Source: Streptomyces phaeochromogenes
GTDB lineage: Bacteria; Actinomycetota; Actinomycetes; Streptomycetales; Streptomycetaceae
Length of the DNA: 64,000 bases
Assembly: GCF_001418655.1 (NCBI RefSeq)
Contig: NZ_LIQZ01000018.1
Coordinates: 21,217 to 85,216 of the forward strand
Direction: 5' to 3'
Notes under the pieces: generated by a model
The model's input: the letters and a program-made list of their open reading frames with translations, nothing else
Database searches by the model: none
Told to the model about the DNA's origin: nothing
Shown here: in pieces, positions 16,091 through 25,743 of the stretch
How the letters are laid out: each line of letters begins with the position of its first letter
Position numbering within the stretch: position 1 is the first letter of the stretch
Position numbers and translations under genes: made by a program

Positions 16091-17854
16091 TCAGACGGGC
16101 AGTCCGGTGAGGGAGGGCGCTGCCGTCTCCGCCCCCCGGCTCGGGAGGTGGCACAGCAGCAGACACACGTCGTCGTCCCGCTCGGAGTCGCTCAGCAACG
16201 GCTGCAGGAGACGGTCGGCCGAGCCGTCCAGGTCCGTGTCGAGCTCCTCGGAACGGAAGGCCCCGAGCGACGCGGCCAGACGCTCGATACCGGGGTCTAT
16301 GCCGTGGGCGCGGCGCTCGACCAGCCCGTCCGTGTAGAGGGCCAGCGTCGAACCGGGGGCGAGGCGCACGGTGTGGTCGCCGATCTCCTGCCGCAGCGGG
16401 ATGCCGAGCATGGCACCGGGCTTGGCGTCGAGTGTGTGCACCTGTCCGTCGGGGGTACGCAGCACCGGCGGCGGGTGGCCCGCGGCGGCCCAGGTGAGCG
16501 TCGGATCGTCGGGGTGGAAGCGCGCGATGACGGCCGTCGCGTACAGATCGGGCTGCAGGTGGTGCAGGAGGATGTGCAGCCGGGTGAGGAGCTGGCCCGG
16601 CGTGGCTCCGTCGACGGCGTACGCGCGCAGCGCCGTGCGCAACTGGCTCATCATGACGGCGGCGTGCAGCCCGTGCCCCGTCACGTCGCCGATGACGGTG
16701 ATCAGGCTGCCGTCGGGCTGACGGAACGCGTCGTACCAGTCCCCGCCGATGTTCAGACCGTGGGTGGCCGGCAGATAGCGGGCCGCCAGACGCAGTTCAG
16801 GAGTGGTGGGGAGGTCAGTGAGCAGGGCCCGCTGCAGTGTCTCGGCGATGTCCCGGTTGTGCTCGAAGCGCCGGGCGTTGTCGATGGCGATGCTGGCGCG
16901 GCGCGTGAGCTCGATCAGCATGACCGCGTCGTCGGCGTCCCAGCGTTCGCCGGGCGGCGTAAGGATCAGCACCCCCAGCGGCGCCCGCCGCGTCGGCAGC
17001 GGAACGCACAGCAGGGGCTGCGTGGGATGCAGCGCCGAGGGCGGCTGGTCGTCGACGCCGGGCAGGCCGCCCGGATGGTCGGCGGCGTACTGAGGGCGCC
17101 CGCTGCGGGCCGCGACCACGGCGGCGGCCGGACGCGGAGTCTGCCGCGGCTCGTCGTCCTCGCCGTCGAACAGCCACACGTCGACACTGCGGGCGTACTC
17201 GGGCACGAGGAGGCTGGGGAGTCGCCGCACGATCTCGTCGTGGTTGAGCGAAGCGGTGAGTACGGCGCTGGCGTCGGCCAGGAACGTCAGCCTGCGGCGG
17301 GCGCTCTCCGCCTCCGTACGCGCCTTCCGCTCGGCGGCGAAGAGTTCGCGCTGGGCCCGTCCCGCCGCGTCCAGTTCGGCGTGCAGCGCCAGCACGCCCT
17401 GGTTCGTCTGGTGGAGCTCCTCCCGGTGGAAGTCCACCAGACCCTCCTGCTCGCCGAGCTTCTCCAGGACCAGGGCCGTGTCCTCGTCGGCGCCCAGCAG
17501 CGCCTCGGCCAGGATCGCGGGATCGTCCGCCACGGGGCCGACGTCGGAGAGGTCGGCGCCCTCAGGGCAGGTGACCGTCATGTGCCACGGCGGCTGCCCG
17601 TCGGCGCCGGCGTCGTCGAACGAGGTCACGACGGCCCGCAGAAGACCGTCCCCGGGAGGCACCGCGGACGTCGTTTCCAGGCAGAGCCGCCACGTGCCGC
17701 CCTTCGTGAGGCACTGCCGCAGATGCGCGCTGAGCGCGGTGGTCAGCCGGGTCCGCTCCAGACCGGGCACCCCGTACGCGGCCGTCAGACGTGCCGTGTC
17801 GATACGGGCCCGTGCGGCCTCGGTGACCGTGCTGATGTGCCAGGTACGCATCAT
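16091..17854 (-). CDS. GAF/SpoIIE-type PP2C serine phosphatase (RsbU/RsbP-like)
   Basis: A 587-residue cytoplasmic phosphatase that would dephosphorylate a STAS-domain antagonist. The N-terminal region (about 1-140) resembles the helical part of GHKL ATPases (RTWHISTVTEAARARIDTARL). A coiled-coil stretch and a GAF domain (about 215-370) follow, then the PP2C_SIG domain (about 385-575). The metal-binding motifs are intact: GGDWYDAF, VIGDVTGHG, LYTDGLVERR and DDDVCLLL. Its ATG at 17854 overlaps the upstream gene's TGA by 4 bp (ATGA), so it is the last translationally coupled gene of the rsbR-S-T operon. Confidence 0.9.
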   Translation of the reverse strand: MMRTWHISTVTEAARARIDTARLTAAYGVPGLERTRLTTALSAHLRQCLTKGGTWRLCLETTSAVPPGDGLLRAVVTSFDDAGADGQPPWHMTVTCPEGADLSDVGPVADDPAILAEALLGADEDTALVLEKLGEQEGLVDFHREELHQTNQGVLALHAELDAAGRAQRELFAAERKARTEAESARRRLTFLADASAVLTASLNHDEIVRRLPSLLVPEYARSVDVWLFDGEDDEPRQTPRPAAAVVAARSGRPQYAADHPGGLPGVDDQPPSALHPTQPLLCVPLPTRRAPLGVLILTPPGERWDADDAVMLIELTRRASIAIDNARRFEHNRDIAETLQRALLTDLPTTPELRLAARYLPATHGLNIGGDWYDAFRQPDGSLITVIGDVTGHGLHAAVMMSQLRTALRAYAVDGATPGQLLTRLHILLHHLQPDLYATAVIARFHPDDPTLTWAAAGHPPPVLRTPDGQVHTLDAKPGAMLGIPLRQEIGDHTVRLAPGSTLALYTDGLVERRAHGIDPGIERLAASLGAFRSEELDTDLDGSADRLLQPLLSDSERDDDVCLLLCHLPSRGAETAAPSLTGLPV

Positions 17855-18954
17855 GGTGTGCCGTCCGGCGGAACGGGGCTCAGTACGGCGACGGCGGTGT
17901 CGTCCCGTACCGGCCGGGCGGAGCTGCTCGCGTCGCGCACCGTCACGGAGGCGATCACAGCCGGGTCGAAGGACGCGAGGCAGGCGTCCGTGGGCGGGGT
18001 CCAGCGGCTGGGCAGCCCGTCGCTGTGCAGGACGAGCAGACAGTCCGCTCCCCACGTCGCATGGTGTTCGGGGATGGTCGTGGGCCGGTGGGCTCCGACT
18101 ATGCCGGGACGCGACAGCAGGGGCCGCCAGCCCTCACCCGTGCGCAGCCGGGCGCCGATGTTGCCGATCCCGGAGAAGGTCAGCCGCCCGGTCTCGGTGT
18201 CGAGCTGGGCGACGGCGACCGCGGCGCCCCTGGTGGGGCGGAGCTCCGCGTCCAGGTAGCGGAGCACCTCGGCCGGCGGCAGATGGCCCGAGCGGCGCAG
18301 CGCCTCCACCGCGGCGGACGAGGCCCGGGCGGCGTCGGGGCCGTGGCCCAGTCCGTCGGCCAGCATCAGGGTCGTACGGTGGCCCGACCTGACCCACGCC
18401 CAGGCGTCACCGGAGAACTCCGCGCCGGCGAAGGGGATGTTGACCCCTCCCGCCCGAGCCGCGGCGGCAACCGGTGGGGGAGTGGCCGCGTGGCCGAGAC
18501 CGCGGGTGCCACCGGTCCTGGCGCCACCGGCCCTGGTGGTACCGATTCGCGCCAGCGCGACCGTGCCCCGGCCGGGCACGCTGTGCAGGTCGAAGTCGTC
18601 GGTGATACGCCGGCAGGCACCGAGCCCGGCGCCGAGGGTGGACGCCGTGGAGAAACCGTCACGCAGGGCGGCCGGGACATCGGCCATGCCGGGACCGTGG
18701 TCGATCGCGGCGATCTGCACCACGGAGGTCGCCTCCTGCCCGGCCGGCAGCACGGGAGGGGGCACGGTCTCTATGAGCAACTGGCCTCCCTTGGCGTGCT
18801 TGAGCAGATTGGTGGCGAGTTCGGTGGCCACCAGCGCGGCTGCGGCGGTGCGGTTCCTGTCGAGTCCGGCCAGGGCGGCAGCGCCCTCCGCCGCGACCCT
18901 GGCGTCGCGTACGCGTGTCGAGTCGTGGACCGGGACGTCCCAGACGCGGGGCAT
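17851..18954 (-). CDS. RsbT-like ATPase fused to RsbX-like PP2C phosphatase
   Basis: A 367-residue fusion. Residues about 1-140 form a GHKL ATPase of the RsbT/RsbW type (N-box VATELATNLLKHA, DHGPGMADVP, STLGAGLGACRR). After an Ala/Gly-rich linker, residues about 170-367 form a compact PP2C_SIG domain with LADGLGHGPDAARAS, LVLHSDGL and DDTAVAVL. B. subtilis RsbX dephosphorylates RsbR/RsbS to reset the stressosome; the C-terminal half likely does this here. The ATG shares one base with the RsbT stop codon. Confidence 0.88.
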   Translation of the reverse strand: MPRVWDVPVHDSTRVRDARVAAEGAAALAGLDRNRTAAAALVATELATNLLKHAKGGQLLIETVPPPVLPAGQEATSVVQIAAIDHGPGMADVPAALRDGFSTASTLGAGLGACRRITDDFDLHSVPGRGTVALARIGTTRAGGARTGGTRGLGHAATPPPVAAAARAGGVNIPFAGAEFSGDAWAWVRSGHRTTLMLADGLGHGPDAARASSAAVEALRRSGHLPPAEVLRYLDAELRPTRGAAVAVAQLDTETGRLTFSGIGNIGARLRTGEGWRPLLSRPGIVGAHRPTTIPEHHATWGADCLLVLHSDGLPSRWTPPTDACLASFDPAVIASVTVRDASSSARPVRDDTAVAVLSPVPPDGTP

Positions 18955-19394
18955 CAGTGCTCCTCCCGGTGCCGCGGCGGACGGACGGTCCACGAGGTCA
19001 CGGTGACCGTGGTGCCGTTTCCGGGGCTGCTGTCGACCGCGAACTCGTGGACCAGCCGGCGGGCGCCGCCCAGACCCATACCGAGGCCGTCCCCCGAGGT
19101 GTAGCCGTCGCTCAGAGCCCGCTCCAGGTCCGCGATGCCCGGTCCCTCGTCGATGAACGCGAGCCGCAGCCCCGGTGCGTGACCGTTTCTCAGGACCGTG
19201 GCCTCCACCTCGCCGCCACCGCCGTGCACCAGAGTGTTGCGGGCCAGTTCGCTCGCCGCGGTGACCAGCTTGGTCTGTTCCACCAGACCGAAGCCCAACT
19301 GAGCGGCCGTCTGGCGCACATGCTGCCGTACCCACACCAGATCCATGTCCGAGTGGATCGGCAGGCGGGCGTCGACACAGCCGACTGTCTGCAT
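18954..19394 (-). CDS. rsbT: RsbT-like stressosome switch kinase
   Basis: A 146-residue GHKL serine kinase. It has the N-box ELARNTLVHGGGGE, the G1 motif DEGPGIADLERAL and the G2 loop GDGLGMGLGGARRL. In B. subtilis RsbT phosphorylates RsbS and RsbR, leaves the stressosome and activates a downstream PP2C phosphatase. Its place directly after rsbR and rsbS on coupled starts (TGATG overlaps at both ends) supports the same role here. Confidence 0.9.
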   Translation of the reverse strand: MQTVGCVDARLPIHSDMDLVWVRQHVRQTAAQLGFGLVEQTKLVTAASELARNTLVHGGGGEVEATVLRNGHAPGLRLAFIDEGPGIADLERALSDGYTSGDGLGMGLGGARRLVHEFAVDSSPGNGTTVTVTSWTVRPPRHREEH

Positions 19395-19813
19395 CACGGA
19401 CTCTCCCGCCGTGTGCCGCGGGAACGGTACGGCGAGGCCTCCCCCGCCAGGAGTCCGAGGGCGTCCTCCGTGGTGAGCGCGGTGCGCAGACCCGGCAGCG
19501 TCAGACCCAGTTCCACCAACGTGATCGCGACCGCGGGCCGCATGCCGGCCACCACGGTCTGCGCGGCGAGGAGCCCCGCCTTGGCCGCGATCTCGGCCAG
19601 CACCCGCCCCAGGAACGAGTCGACCATCTCGACCCCCGAGAGGTCGATGACCACACCGGTGGTCGAACTGCTCGCGATGGTCTCGCTGATGTCCTGCTGG
19701 AGCTGCTCCGCCGTACTGTCGTGCAGATCGCCCTGGAGGGTCACGAGGAGGACGTCGCCGAGCCGCAGCACCGGGACGGACCCCCACGGAGGTCTCGTGT
19801 GCGCGTGGGTCAC
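19394..19813 (-). CDS. rsbS: RsbS-like STAS antagonist (stressosome scaffold)
   Basis: A 139-residue single STAS domain. The phosphorylatable serine sits in the conserved VEMVDSFLGRVLAEIA segment, matching Ser59 of B. subtilis RsbS, and GMRPAVAITLVELGL matches the second conserved block. The GTG start at 19813 overlaps the rsbR stop by 4 bp (GTGA). It would form the stressosome core with RsbR and hold RsbT inactive. Confidence 0.9.
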   Translation of the reverse strand: MTHAHTRPPWGSVPVLRLGDVLLVTLQGDLHDSTAEQLQQDISETIASSSTTGVVIDLSGVEMVDSFLGRVLAEIAAKAGLLAAQTVVAGMRPAVAITLVELGLTLPGLRTALTTEDALGLLAGEASPYRSRGTRRESP

Positions 19814-20718
19814 CGCGCGACCGCCCCGCGGGACACCGGGTCCACGATGCCGGAGCCCTGCTGGTCGAGCGCGTACGCCAGAGCGTCGGCGAGGCTGGCG
19901 CGGGTGACCACCGTGCCCAGGTCCAGACCGAGGTGGACGATGGTCTGCGCGATGGCCGGCCGGATGCCGGAGACGATGCACTCCGCTCCCATCAGCCGCG
20001 CCGCCGCGACCGTCTTCATCAGGTGCTGCGCCACGAGGGAGTCGACGGTCGGCACACCCGTGATGTCCAGGATCGCGAAGCGCGCGTGCTGGTCGACGAC
20101 GGACTCCAGGAGCGTCTCCATCACCACCTGGCTGCGGGCGCTGTCGAGCGTGCCGATCAGCGGTACGGCGACGATGCCGTCCCAGAGCTTGATGACCGGC
20201 GTGGCCGTCTCCAGCAGTTCCATCCGCTGCCGGTCGATGAGGGCCCGGCCCTCGTTCAGCGCCGACTCCATGACGACCAGCCGCAGCGTGCCCATCAGTA
20301 CGGTCGCCGCGGTGGCGCACTCCCGTACGTGCTCGGCGGACGACTGCGACAGGTCGGCCACCAGGAGGTCCACGACGGGCGGTCGCAGGGCGTCCACCTC
20401 GTTCGACACCTGTGCCGAGCCGGCGCCGGCGCGTGACCGGGCCGCCGCCGTGCGCGTCAACTGCTCGCGCACCACGGTGAATCCGTCCGCCTCGGTGTCC
20501 TCGACGCGTCCGGCCGAGGCCACCGCGGCCAGTGCCTCGATCACGGCCTTGCCCGCTTCCACCGCTTCGTCCCTGGACACGGTGAAGACCGTACGGAACA
20601 AGGGGGTGTCGGCCCACCGCTGGGCGACCTGCTCGCGGCGGCGCCGCAGGAAGTCCCCGACCTCCCGCGCGGGCGATCCATGCTGTCCTGCCGTTTCGTG
20701 CTCCGGCACCTGTTCCAC
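19810..20718 (-). CDS. rsbR: RsbR-like stressosome sensor with C-terminal STAS domain
   Basis: A 302-residue protein. The N-terminal helical half (about 1-165, FLRRRREQVAQRWADTPLF, HVRECATAATVLMGTLR) resembles the globin-like sensor part of RsbR proteins. The C-terminal STAS domain (about 170-290) carries ITGVPTVDSLVAQHL and SGIRPAIAQTIVHLGL. These align with the B. subtilis phosphosites Thr171 (here Ser of VDS) and Thr205 (here Ser of SGIRP). It is the first gene of the coupled rsbR-S-T operon. Upstream lies a tandem TTACGTGCG repeat (from 20721), but no clear promoter. Confidence 0.9.
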   Translation of the reverse strand: MEQVPEHETAGQHGSPAREVGDFLRRRREQVAQRWADTPLFRTVFTVSRDEAVEAGKAVIEALAAVASAGRVEDTEADGFTVVREQLTRTAAARSRAGAGSAQVSNEVDALRPPVVDLLVADLSQSSAEHVRECATAATVLMGTLRLVVMESALNEGRALIDRQRMELLETATPVIKLWDGIVAVPLIGTLDSARSQVVMETLLESVVDQHARFAILDITGVPTVDSLVAQHLMKTVAAARLMGAECIVSGIRPAIAQTIVHLGLDLGTVVTRASLADALAYALDQQGSGIVDPVSRGAVAR

Positions 20719-20850
20719 TCCTTACGTGCGTTACGTGCGTCGTATCGCTCCGAACTTGCCGAAGGCAACGAGAAAGCGATGTAAAGCTTGCCGGATGACA
20801 ACTGTAGCCGTGGCGCCGTCCGGCGGGACACCTGCGGTGCGGGTGCCCGC

Positions 20851-22023
20851 CTAGGGCGCCGGCTGCTTCCCGTGCCAGTCGAGACAGACCACCAACGCGT
20901 CGTCGTCCGGCTCGGGTCCGCCGCGATGCCCCGTCAGCTCCCGCAGGACCGCCCCGGGTACTTCGGGGGCCGGCACCAGGCTCGTGGAGGTGACGGCCCG
21001 GGCCAGTGCCCGGTCGCCGTACCGCTCGCCGCCCGGTGCCACGACCGCGTGGACCCCGTCGCTGACGAGGACGAGCCGGTCGCCGGGCTCGACGGTGAAC
21101 TCCTGCGCCACATAGTCGGTTTCCTCGAACATGCCCAGCGGGAGCTGAGCCTCCATGCCCACGGTCGTGACGGACCGGTCGCGCAGCCGCAGCATCCGCG
21201 GCGAGCCGGCGTCGACGACCCGCAGGCGTCCGGTGGACAGTTCGAGGTCCAGCAGCAGCACCGACAGATGCGCGGCGCCGCGGTAGTGGGCGTACACCGC
21301 CTGGTCGGCGAGAGCCGCCTGGTCCGCGATGGGGATGCCCGCCCGCCGGGCGTTGCGCAGCGCGTTGATGCCGAGGCTGGTCAGCAGCGAGGCGTCGATG
21401 CCCTCGCCCATGCCGTTGGTGACGTACAGCGTCAGCCGGTCGGCGGTGACGCACCAGTCGAAGTTGTCGCCGAACACGGCGTAGGCGGGCTCCAGTTGGG
21501 CGCCGAGTGTGAACTCGGGCCGGGCGCAGGAGCGCGCGGGCAGCAGCTGCCACTGCATCTCCGCCGCAAGCGTGAGCCGGTCCCTGCGCCGCGCCAGCAG
21601 ATACAGGTCGGTGTCGCGATCCGCGACGACCACCTCGTGGCCCAGGACCTCGGCCACCTCGGCCAGTTCGGTCCGGCACTCCCCGGCCGCCTCGGCCGAG
21701 GGCAGGGTGACGGTCAGCACTCCGAGCCGGTCGCCGCGCACGGTGACCGGCAGATGAAGACGCACGCTGCCGCCGCCGTGGTCCTCCGTGTACGGCTCCT
21801 GCGACCCGAAGGCCCGGCCGGCCGGGCTGTCGTGCACCGGCAGCGGGTCGGGGGCATGCTGGACCGCGGACACGGGCTGCAGCAGGGTCAGTCCGTAGTC
21901 GGCCAGGAATAGTTCGGCATCCTGCGCCGCGTACTGGTTGCACAGCACCTCGCGGACCGCGTCCAGCAACTGGTGCGGTGCCGCGGAGCGCAGTGCGCGC
22001 TCGGCTGCCACGAATCTGTTCAC
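20851..22023 (-). CDS. SpoIIE-like PP2C domain protein with altered metal site
   Basis: About 390 residues: an N-terminal GAF-like region (ERALRSAAPHQLLDAV to about 150), then a PP2C_SIG fold. The first aspartate motif is present (GDNFDW), but the central DGxGHG motif reads VTNGMGEGID, with Asp changed to Asn and His to Glu. The later LVSDGVHAVV and DDDALVVCL motifs remain. It may be a phosphatase with unusual metal binding or a pseudo-phosphatase. The start is uncertain: GTG at 22023 is chosen, but in-frame GTGs upstream (to 22173) are possible. It is divergent from a MarR gene. Confidence 0.8.
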   Translation of the reverse strand: MNRFVAAERALRSAAPHQLLDAVREVLCNQYAAQDAELFLADYGLTLLQPVSAVQHAPDPLPVHDSPAGRAFGSQEPYTEDHGGGSVRLHLPVTVRGDRLGVLTVTLPSAEAAGECRTELAEVAEVLGHEVVVADRDTDLYLLARRRDRLTLAAEMQWQLLPARSCARPEFTLGAQLEPAYAVFGDNFDWCVTADRLTLYVTNGMGEGIDASLLTSLGINALRNARRAGIPIADQAALADQAVYAHYRGAAHLSVLLLDLELSTGRLRVVDAGSPRMLRLRDRSVTTVGMEAQLPLGMFEETDYVAQEFTVEPGDRLVLVSDGVHAVVAPGGERYGDRALARAVTSTSLVPAPEVPGAVLRELTGHRGGPEPDDDALVVCLDWHGKQPAP

Positions 22024-22174
22024 GATGGTGGATATGCCATTCTCTCCGCGTCGTCGTCGGGTCCGTTTCGTCGGGTACACGACGCCGACGGTCTGTTGTG
22101 TGAGTCGGTCATTGGGGGCCGGTCGCCCGTGGCGGCGGGCTGACAGCGTCCGGGAAGCCTGGGAGAGTGTCACC

Positions 22175-22651
22175 GTGACTTCCTCCTACGCGCGCCCGCG
22201 ACCCCAGGAAGTGGCGCGTGTGACCTCAGAGGCGGCGGAACTGCTGGAAGTCCTGTGGGGGCGTGCCTCGACGGCTCCGGTGTCGGCGTCCCAGCTGCGT
22301 GTGCTGTTCATCCTGGAACACCACGAGGGCATCAACCTGCGCACGCTCGCCGACGCCCTGGGTTCCACGCCTCCCTCGACCAGCCGGCTCTGCGACCGCC
22401 TCCAGGCCGTGGGGTTCGTCGAACGCAGACCCGGTGCCACGAGCCGTCGCGAACTGCGGCTGTACCTCAGCCGCCGAGGAAGTGCCTTCCTGGTGGATCT
22501 GCGTTCCCGCCGCGAGCGGGCTCTGCAGTCCGTACTGGAGCACATGCCGGCCGCGCAACGGACCGCGCTGCTGGAGGGCCTGGTCGCCTTCTGTGCCGCC
22601 GCGGCGCAGGAGATCCACGAGGACGACGTTGCCGACGCCAGGACGGCCTGA
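22175..22651 (+). CDS. MarR family regulator, paralogue of the one at 15557
   Basis: A 158-residue winged-helix regulator (VSASQLRVLFILEHHEGINLRTLADALGSTPPSTSRLCDRLQAVG, wing RRELRLYLSRRG). A GGGAGAG Shine-Dalgarno lies 8 nt before the GTG at 22175. It is divergent from the altered SpoIIE-type gene. The same SRLC-RL and RRE-RL signatures occur in the MarR protein at 15557. It probably regulates the neighbouring stress-signalling genes; the ligand is unknown. Confidence 0.87.
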   Translation: MTSSYARPRPQEVARVTSEAAELLEVLWGRASTAPVSASQLRVLFILEHHEGINLRTLADALGSTPPSTSRLCDRLQAVGFVERRPGATSRRELRLYLSRRGSAFLVDLRSRRERALQSVLEHMPAAQRTALLEGLVAFCAAAAQEIHEDDVADARTA

Positions 22652-22750
22652 CCGCCTCGCGGAACTCGCTCCGTGTGACTGTTCGTTGTCATCCAACGTC
22701 CCATCCCTGACCCCCTCCCCACGCCGCCGTACTGTTCGCGCTCCCGTCGT

Positions 22751-23134
22751 TCAGATCTCGGGCTCGCCCCGCGGTCTGTCCACGAGAGCGAGCGCTTCGT
22801 CGACGGTGTCGGACACGGGCACGGTGATGCTGACGCCTGTGAGGTCCAGGATCCGCCGCACGGCCGGTGGCGGCCCGATGATGTGCACGCTCCCGGAGGA
22901 CTCCCGGGTCTGCTGGTACGCCCTGATGATGATGTTCATGCCGGACGAGTCCATGAAGGGCACCGCCGAGAGATCGAGCAGGAAGTGCCGGCGGCCGTGC
23001 TGGAACTGGTTCGCCAGGTGATGCTGCAGCCCTGTCGCGGTGTCGATGTCCAGATGGCCCTCGACCGTGAGCAGGGCGATGCCCTCGCGAGGCAGTGCTA
23101 CCTCGACGGACAGCGGGTTCTGGGCAATGGACAC
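22751..23134 (-). CDS. RsbV/SpoIIAA-like STAS anti-sigma factor antagonist
   Basis: A 127-residue STAS protein with the phosphoacceptor serine in VPFMDSSGMNIIIRA. When unphosphorylated, such proteins bind RsbW-type kinases and free their sigma factor. The GTG at 23134 has GGGAGG five bases upstream. A sigma-B-type promoter candidate (23169-23193) precedes it. Substrate for the nearby SpoIIE phosphatases and partner of the RsbW-like ATPases at 33-35 kb is the natural guess. Confidence 0.92.
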   Translation of the reverse strand: MSIAQNPLSVEVALPREGIALLTVEGHLDIDTATGLQHHLANQFQHGRRHFLLDLSAVPFMDSSGMNIIIRAYQQTRESSGSVHIIGPPPAVRRILDLTGVSITVPVSDTVDEALALVDRPRGEPEI

Positions 23135-23168
23135 AGGTACCTCCCGAAGAATTGACGGCTTGGCCCGG

Positions 23169-23193
23169 TTACCCCCCTGTGCGCATTCGATGC
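23169..23193 (-). promoter_or_regulatory. Sigma-B-type promoter candidate of the STAS antagonist gene
   Basis: On the minus strand GCAT (23193-23190), 15 bp, GGGTAA (23174-23169), matching GNNT-N14-16-GGGTA, 35 bp before the GTG at 23134. Confidence 0.5.
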
Positions 23194-23242
23194 CCCCGGT
23201 GGCGGCCCGCGCGACGTGATCAGACTCTCGTCGGCGCCGCGG

Positions 23243-25743
23243 CTACGACACGCGGATGCCGATGATGCAGGTGTCGTCGTCGGTGTCCGACCTGCTGTAC
23301 GTGAGCAGCCGGTCCAGTTGCTGGTCGAGCGTGGACGGGGCCGCACGGACCATCGTCAGCAACTGGGTCATGGACTCCTCCATCGAGCGGTCCCGGCGCT
23401 CGATCAGGCCGTCCGTGTACATCAACAGCGTGTCGTCGACCGCCAGTTGGACCTCGTCCTCCTCGTACGTCGCCTGGGGCGCCGCGCCCAGCAGCAACCC
23501 CTTGACGAGGGGCAGGGACGTCGCCCCCGTGTCGCGTACCAGCACGGGGGGCAGATGACCGGCCCTGGCCCACCGCAACGTACGGTTCTGAGGGTCGTAG
23601 AGGCCGCAGACCGCGGTGGCGGTGACGGTGCCCGTCAGATGGTGCGCCACGCTGTTGAGCCAGGTCAGCAGCTGGCCCGGGCCCGCGCCCGTCACGGCCA
23701 GTCCCCGCAGCGCGTTCCGCAGGACGACCATGCTGGTCGCCGCCTCCATGCCGTGACCCGCCACGTCACCCACGCACAGGAGCACGAGACCGGACGGCAG
23801 GACGACCGCGTCGTACCAGTCGCCGCCCACCAGATGCTCCGTCTCGGCCGGCCGGTAGCGGACCGCCACGTCGATTCCGGGGGCCCGCAGCGGATCCTGG
23901 GTCGGGGGCATGATCGCGTGCTGAAGCTGCAGCGTGAGGCGGCTGCGTTCGGTCGCCTGCTGCTCGGTGTGGGCGAGCTGGACACGGGTGGCGGCGAGCG
24001 CGACCTCCGTCCAGTGCTGGGCCGAGATGTCCTGGTATGCACCGCGTACGACGAACAGCCGGCCGTCGGCGTCGAGCACCGGCTCGGCCACCACCCGGAT
24101 GTGGCGCGTCACCTCGTCGGGACGCCGGAGCCGGAACGAGGCGGACGCGGGTCGCCGGTGATGGAGCAGGGTGCGCAGGAAGCGGCCGATGGTGACGGCG
24201 TCGTCCGGATGCGCGTGGACGGGCAGCTCCTCCAGCGGTACGGGCGCGCTCGTCGGAGGCCTGCCGTACAGGGTGAAGAGCTGGGTGTTCCAGGTGATCT
24301 CACCTGTGAGCAGATTCTCCTCGAAGCCACCGATGCGGCCCAGGCGCTGTGCGTGCTGCAGGATGCTCGCGAGCCGTGCCGTCTCGTCCTCGATGCGCCA
24401 GATGAGCAGCACACTGTTGGCGTGCCGGCTGATGCTGATCTCCGCCACGGCCGACAGCGGCACCTGGTCGACGAGAGCCGTCAGGTTCATGCGCTGCGCG
24501 CGGAACGGCTCGCCCGTGGCGTAGACGCGCTCGATCCGCTGGAAGAGGTCGCTCTCCCCGGCGGCCATCGGGTACGCCTCCAGCAGCATCGCGCCGTTGA
24601 CGAGCCCGCGCGGCCGGCCGGCCGGATCGAGGAAACGGCTGTTGACGTGATGGATGTGGAAGTCGACGAGCTGCCCGCCGTCGAGATAGGGGACGAGGAC
24701 CAGGGCGGGGTCGTGCAGCCCGTCGGCCAGGTCCACCAGCTCGGTGGCGTCGGGGACGACACGCGGCTCGCGCAGGGCTTCGTCCCCGTGCACGAAGGCG
24801 TACGTCTCCAGCGTGCGGGCGCACAGTTCCGCCAGGGCCTCCACCTGGCGGACCACCTGGGGCGGTTGCGGTTCCAGGCGGGAGGGCCAGACGATCTCCA
24901 GCGCCCCGTGGATGCGGCCTCCGGTGCCGGCGGGAATGGCGGCCCTTCCGCCGTCGGGGTACTGGTGCTGGCCGATGGAGGGAAGACCGGTCTCGGCCAG
25001 TGATCCGATCCACTGCCCGGCGCGCTCGGAGAGGCTGGTGCGCGCCACCGTCACCACCCCCGGGGGCACGTGGTGCCAGCGCCCGGCCTCCGCAGGCGAG
25101 AACCCGGCACTGCCGGCCAGCGTCAGGGAACCGTCGGAACGCACGGTCCAGATGGCCACGGCCACCGCGCCGAGCGGGGTCAGCGCGTGCTGCAGCAGGG
25201 AGTCTGCGACTGCCTGGGTGTCGGGGGCGGCCAGCGCGCCGCTCTCGGCCTCCCGCATCCGTACGGCGGGGGAATGACCCCTCGACGACGTATCGCCCGT
25301 GGGAGCGTCGGTGGACTTCGCCGCGGTCAGGAAGGCGTCGGCCACCTCCGAAAGCCGGTCGCGGGCAGCCTGGTTGATGACCTCGACGGCGAGTTCGAGT
25401 GTGCTCACCCCGGCCTGCTCGGTGAGTTCGGCGAGCTGGCGGGCGGCCTGTGCGGGCCCGCACCCCAGCCGCTCCACCAGGATGCCCTTGGCGAGTTCGA
25501 TCAGGGCACGTCCGTCGGCCTCGGCCTGGGCCGCACGCACCTCGCGGCGCAGACGTTCCACCGTGGCGGCGAGCCTGCCCACCGGGTAGGTCGTGAGAAG
25601 GGCGGCCGAATCATCGGGCGACTCGTCCGCAGACTCGTTCCCCGGCTCATCCCCTGACTCGTCCGCCGTCTCGTCGGCCGGTTCCTCCGCGGACTCGTCC
25701 GGCGACCGTCCCTCGGCCGGATCAGGACACTGCTCGGTGCGGC

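Noticed and set aside
16148..18259. 703-codon plus-strand frame opposite two stressosome genes
   Set aside because: No domain; the opposite strand encodes intact PP2C and ATPase motifs.
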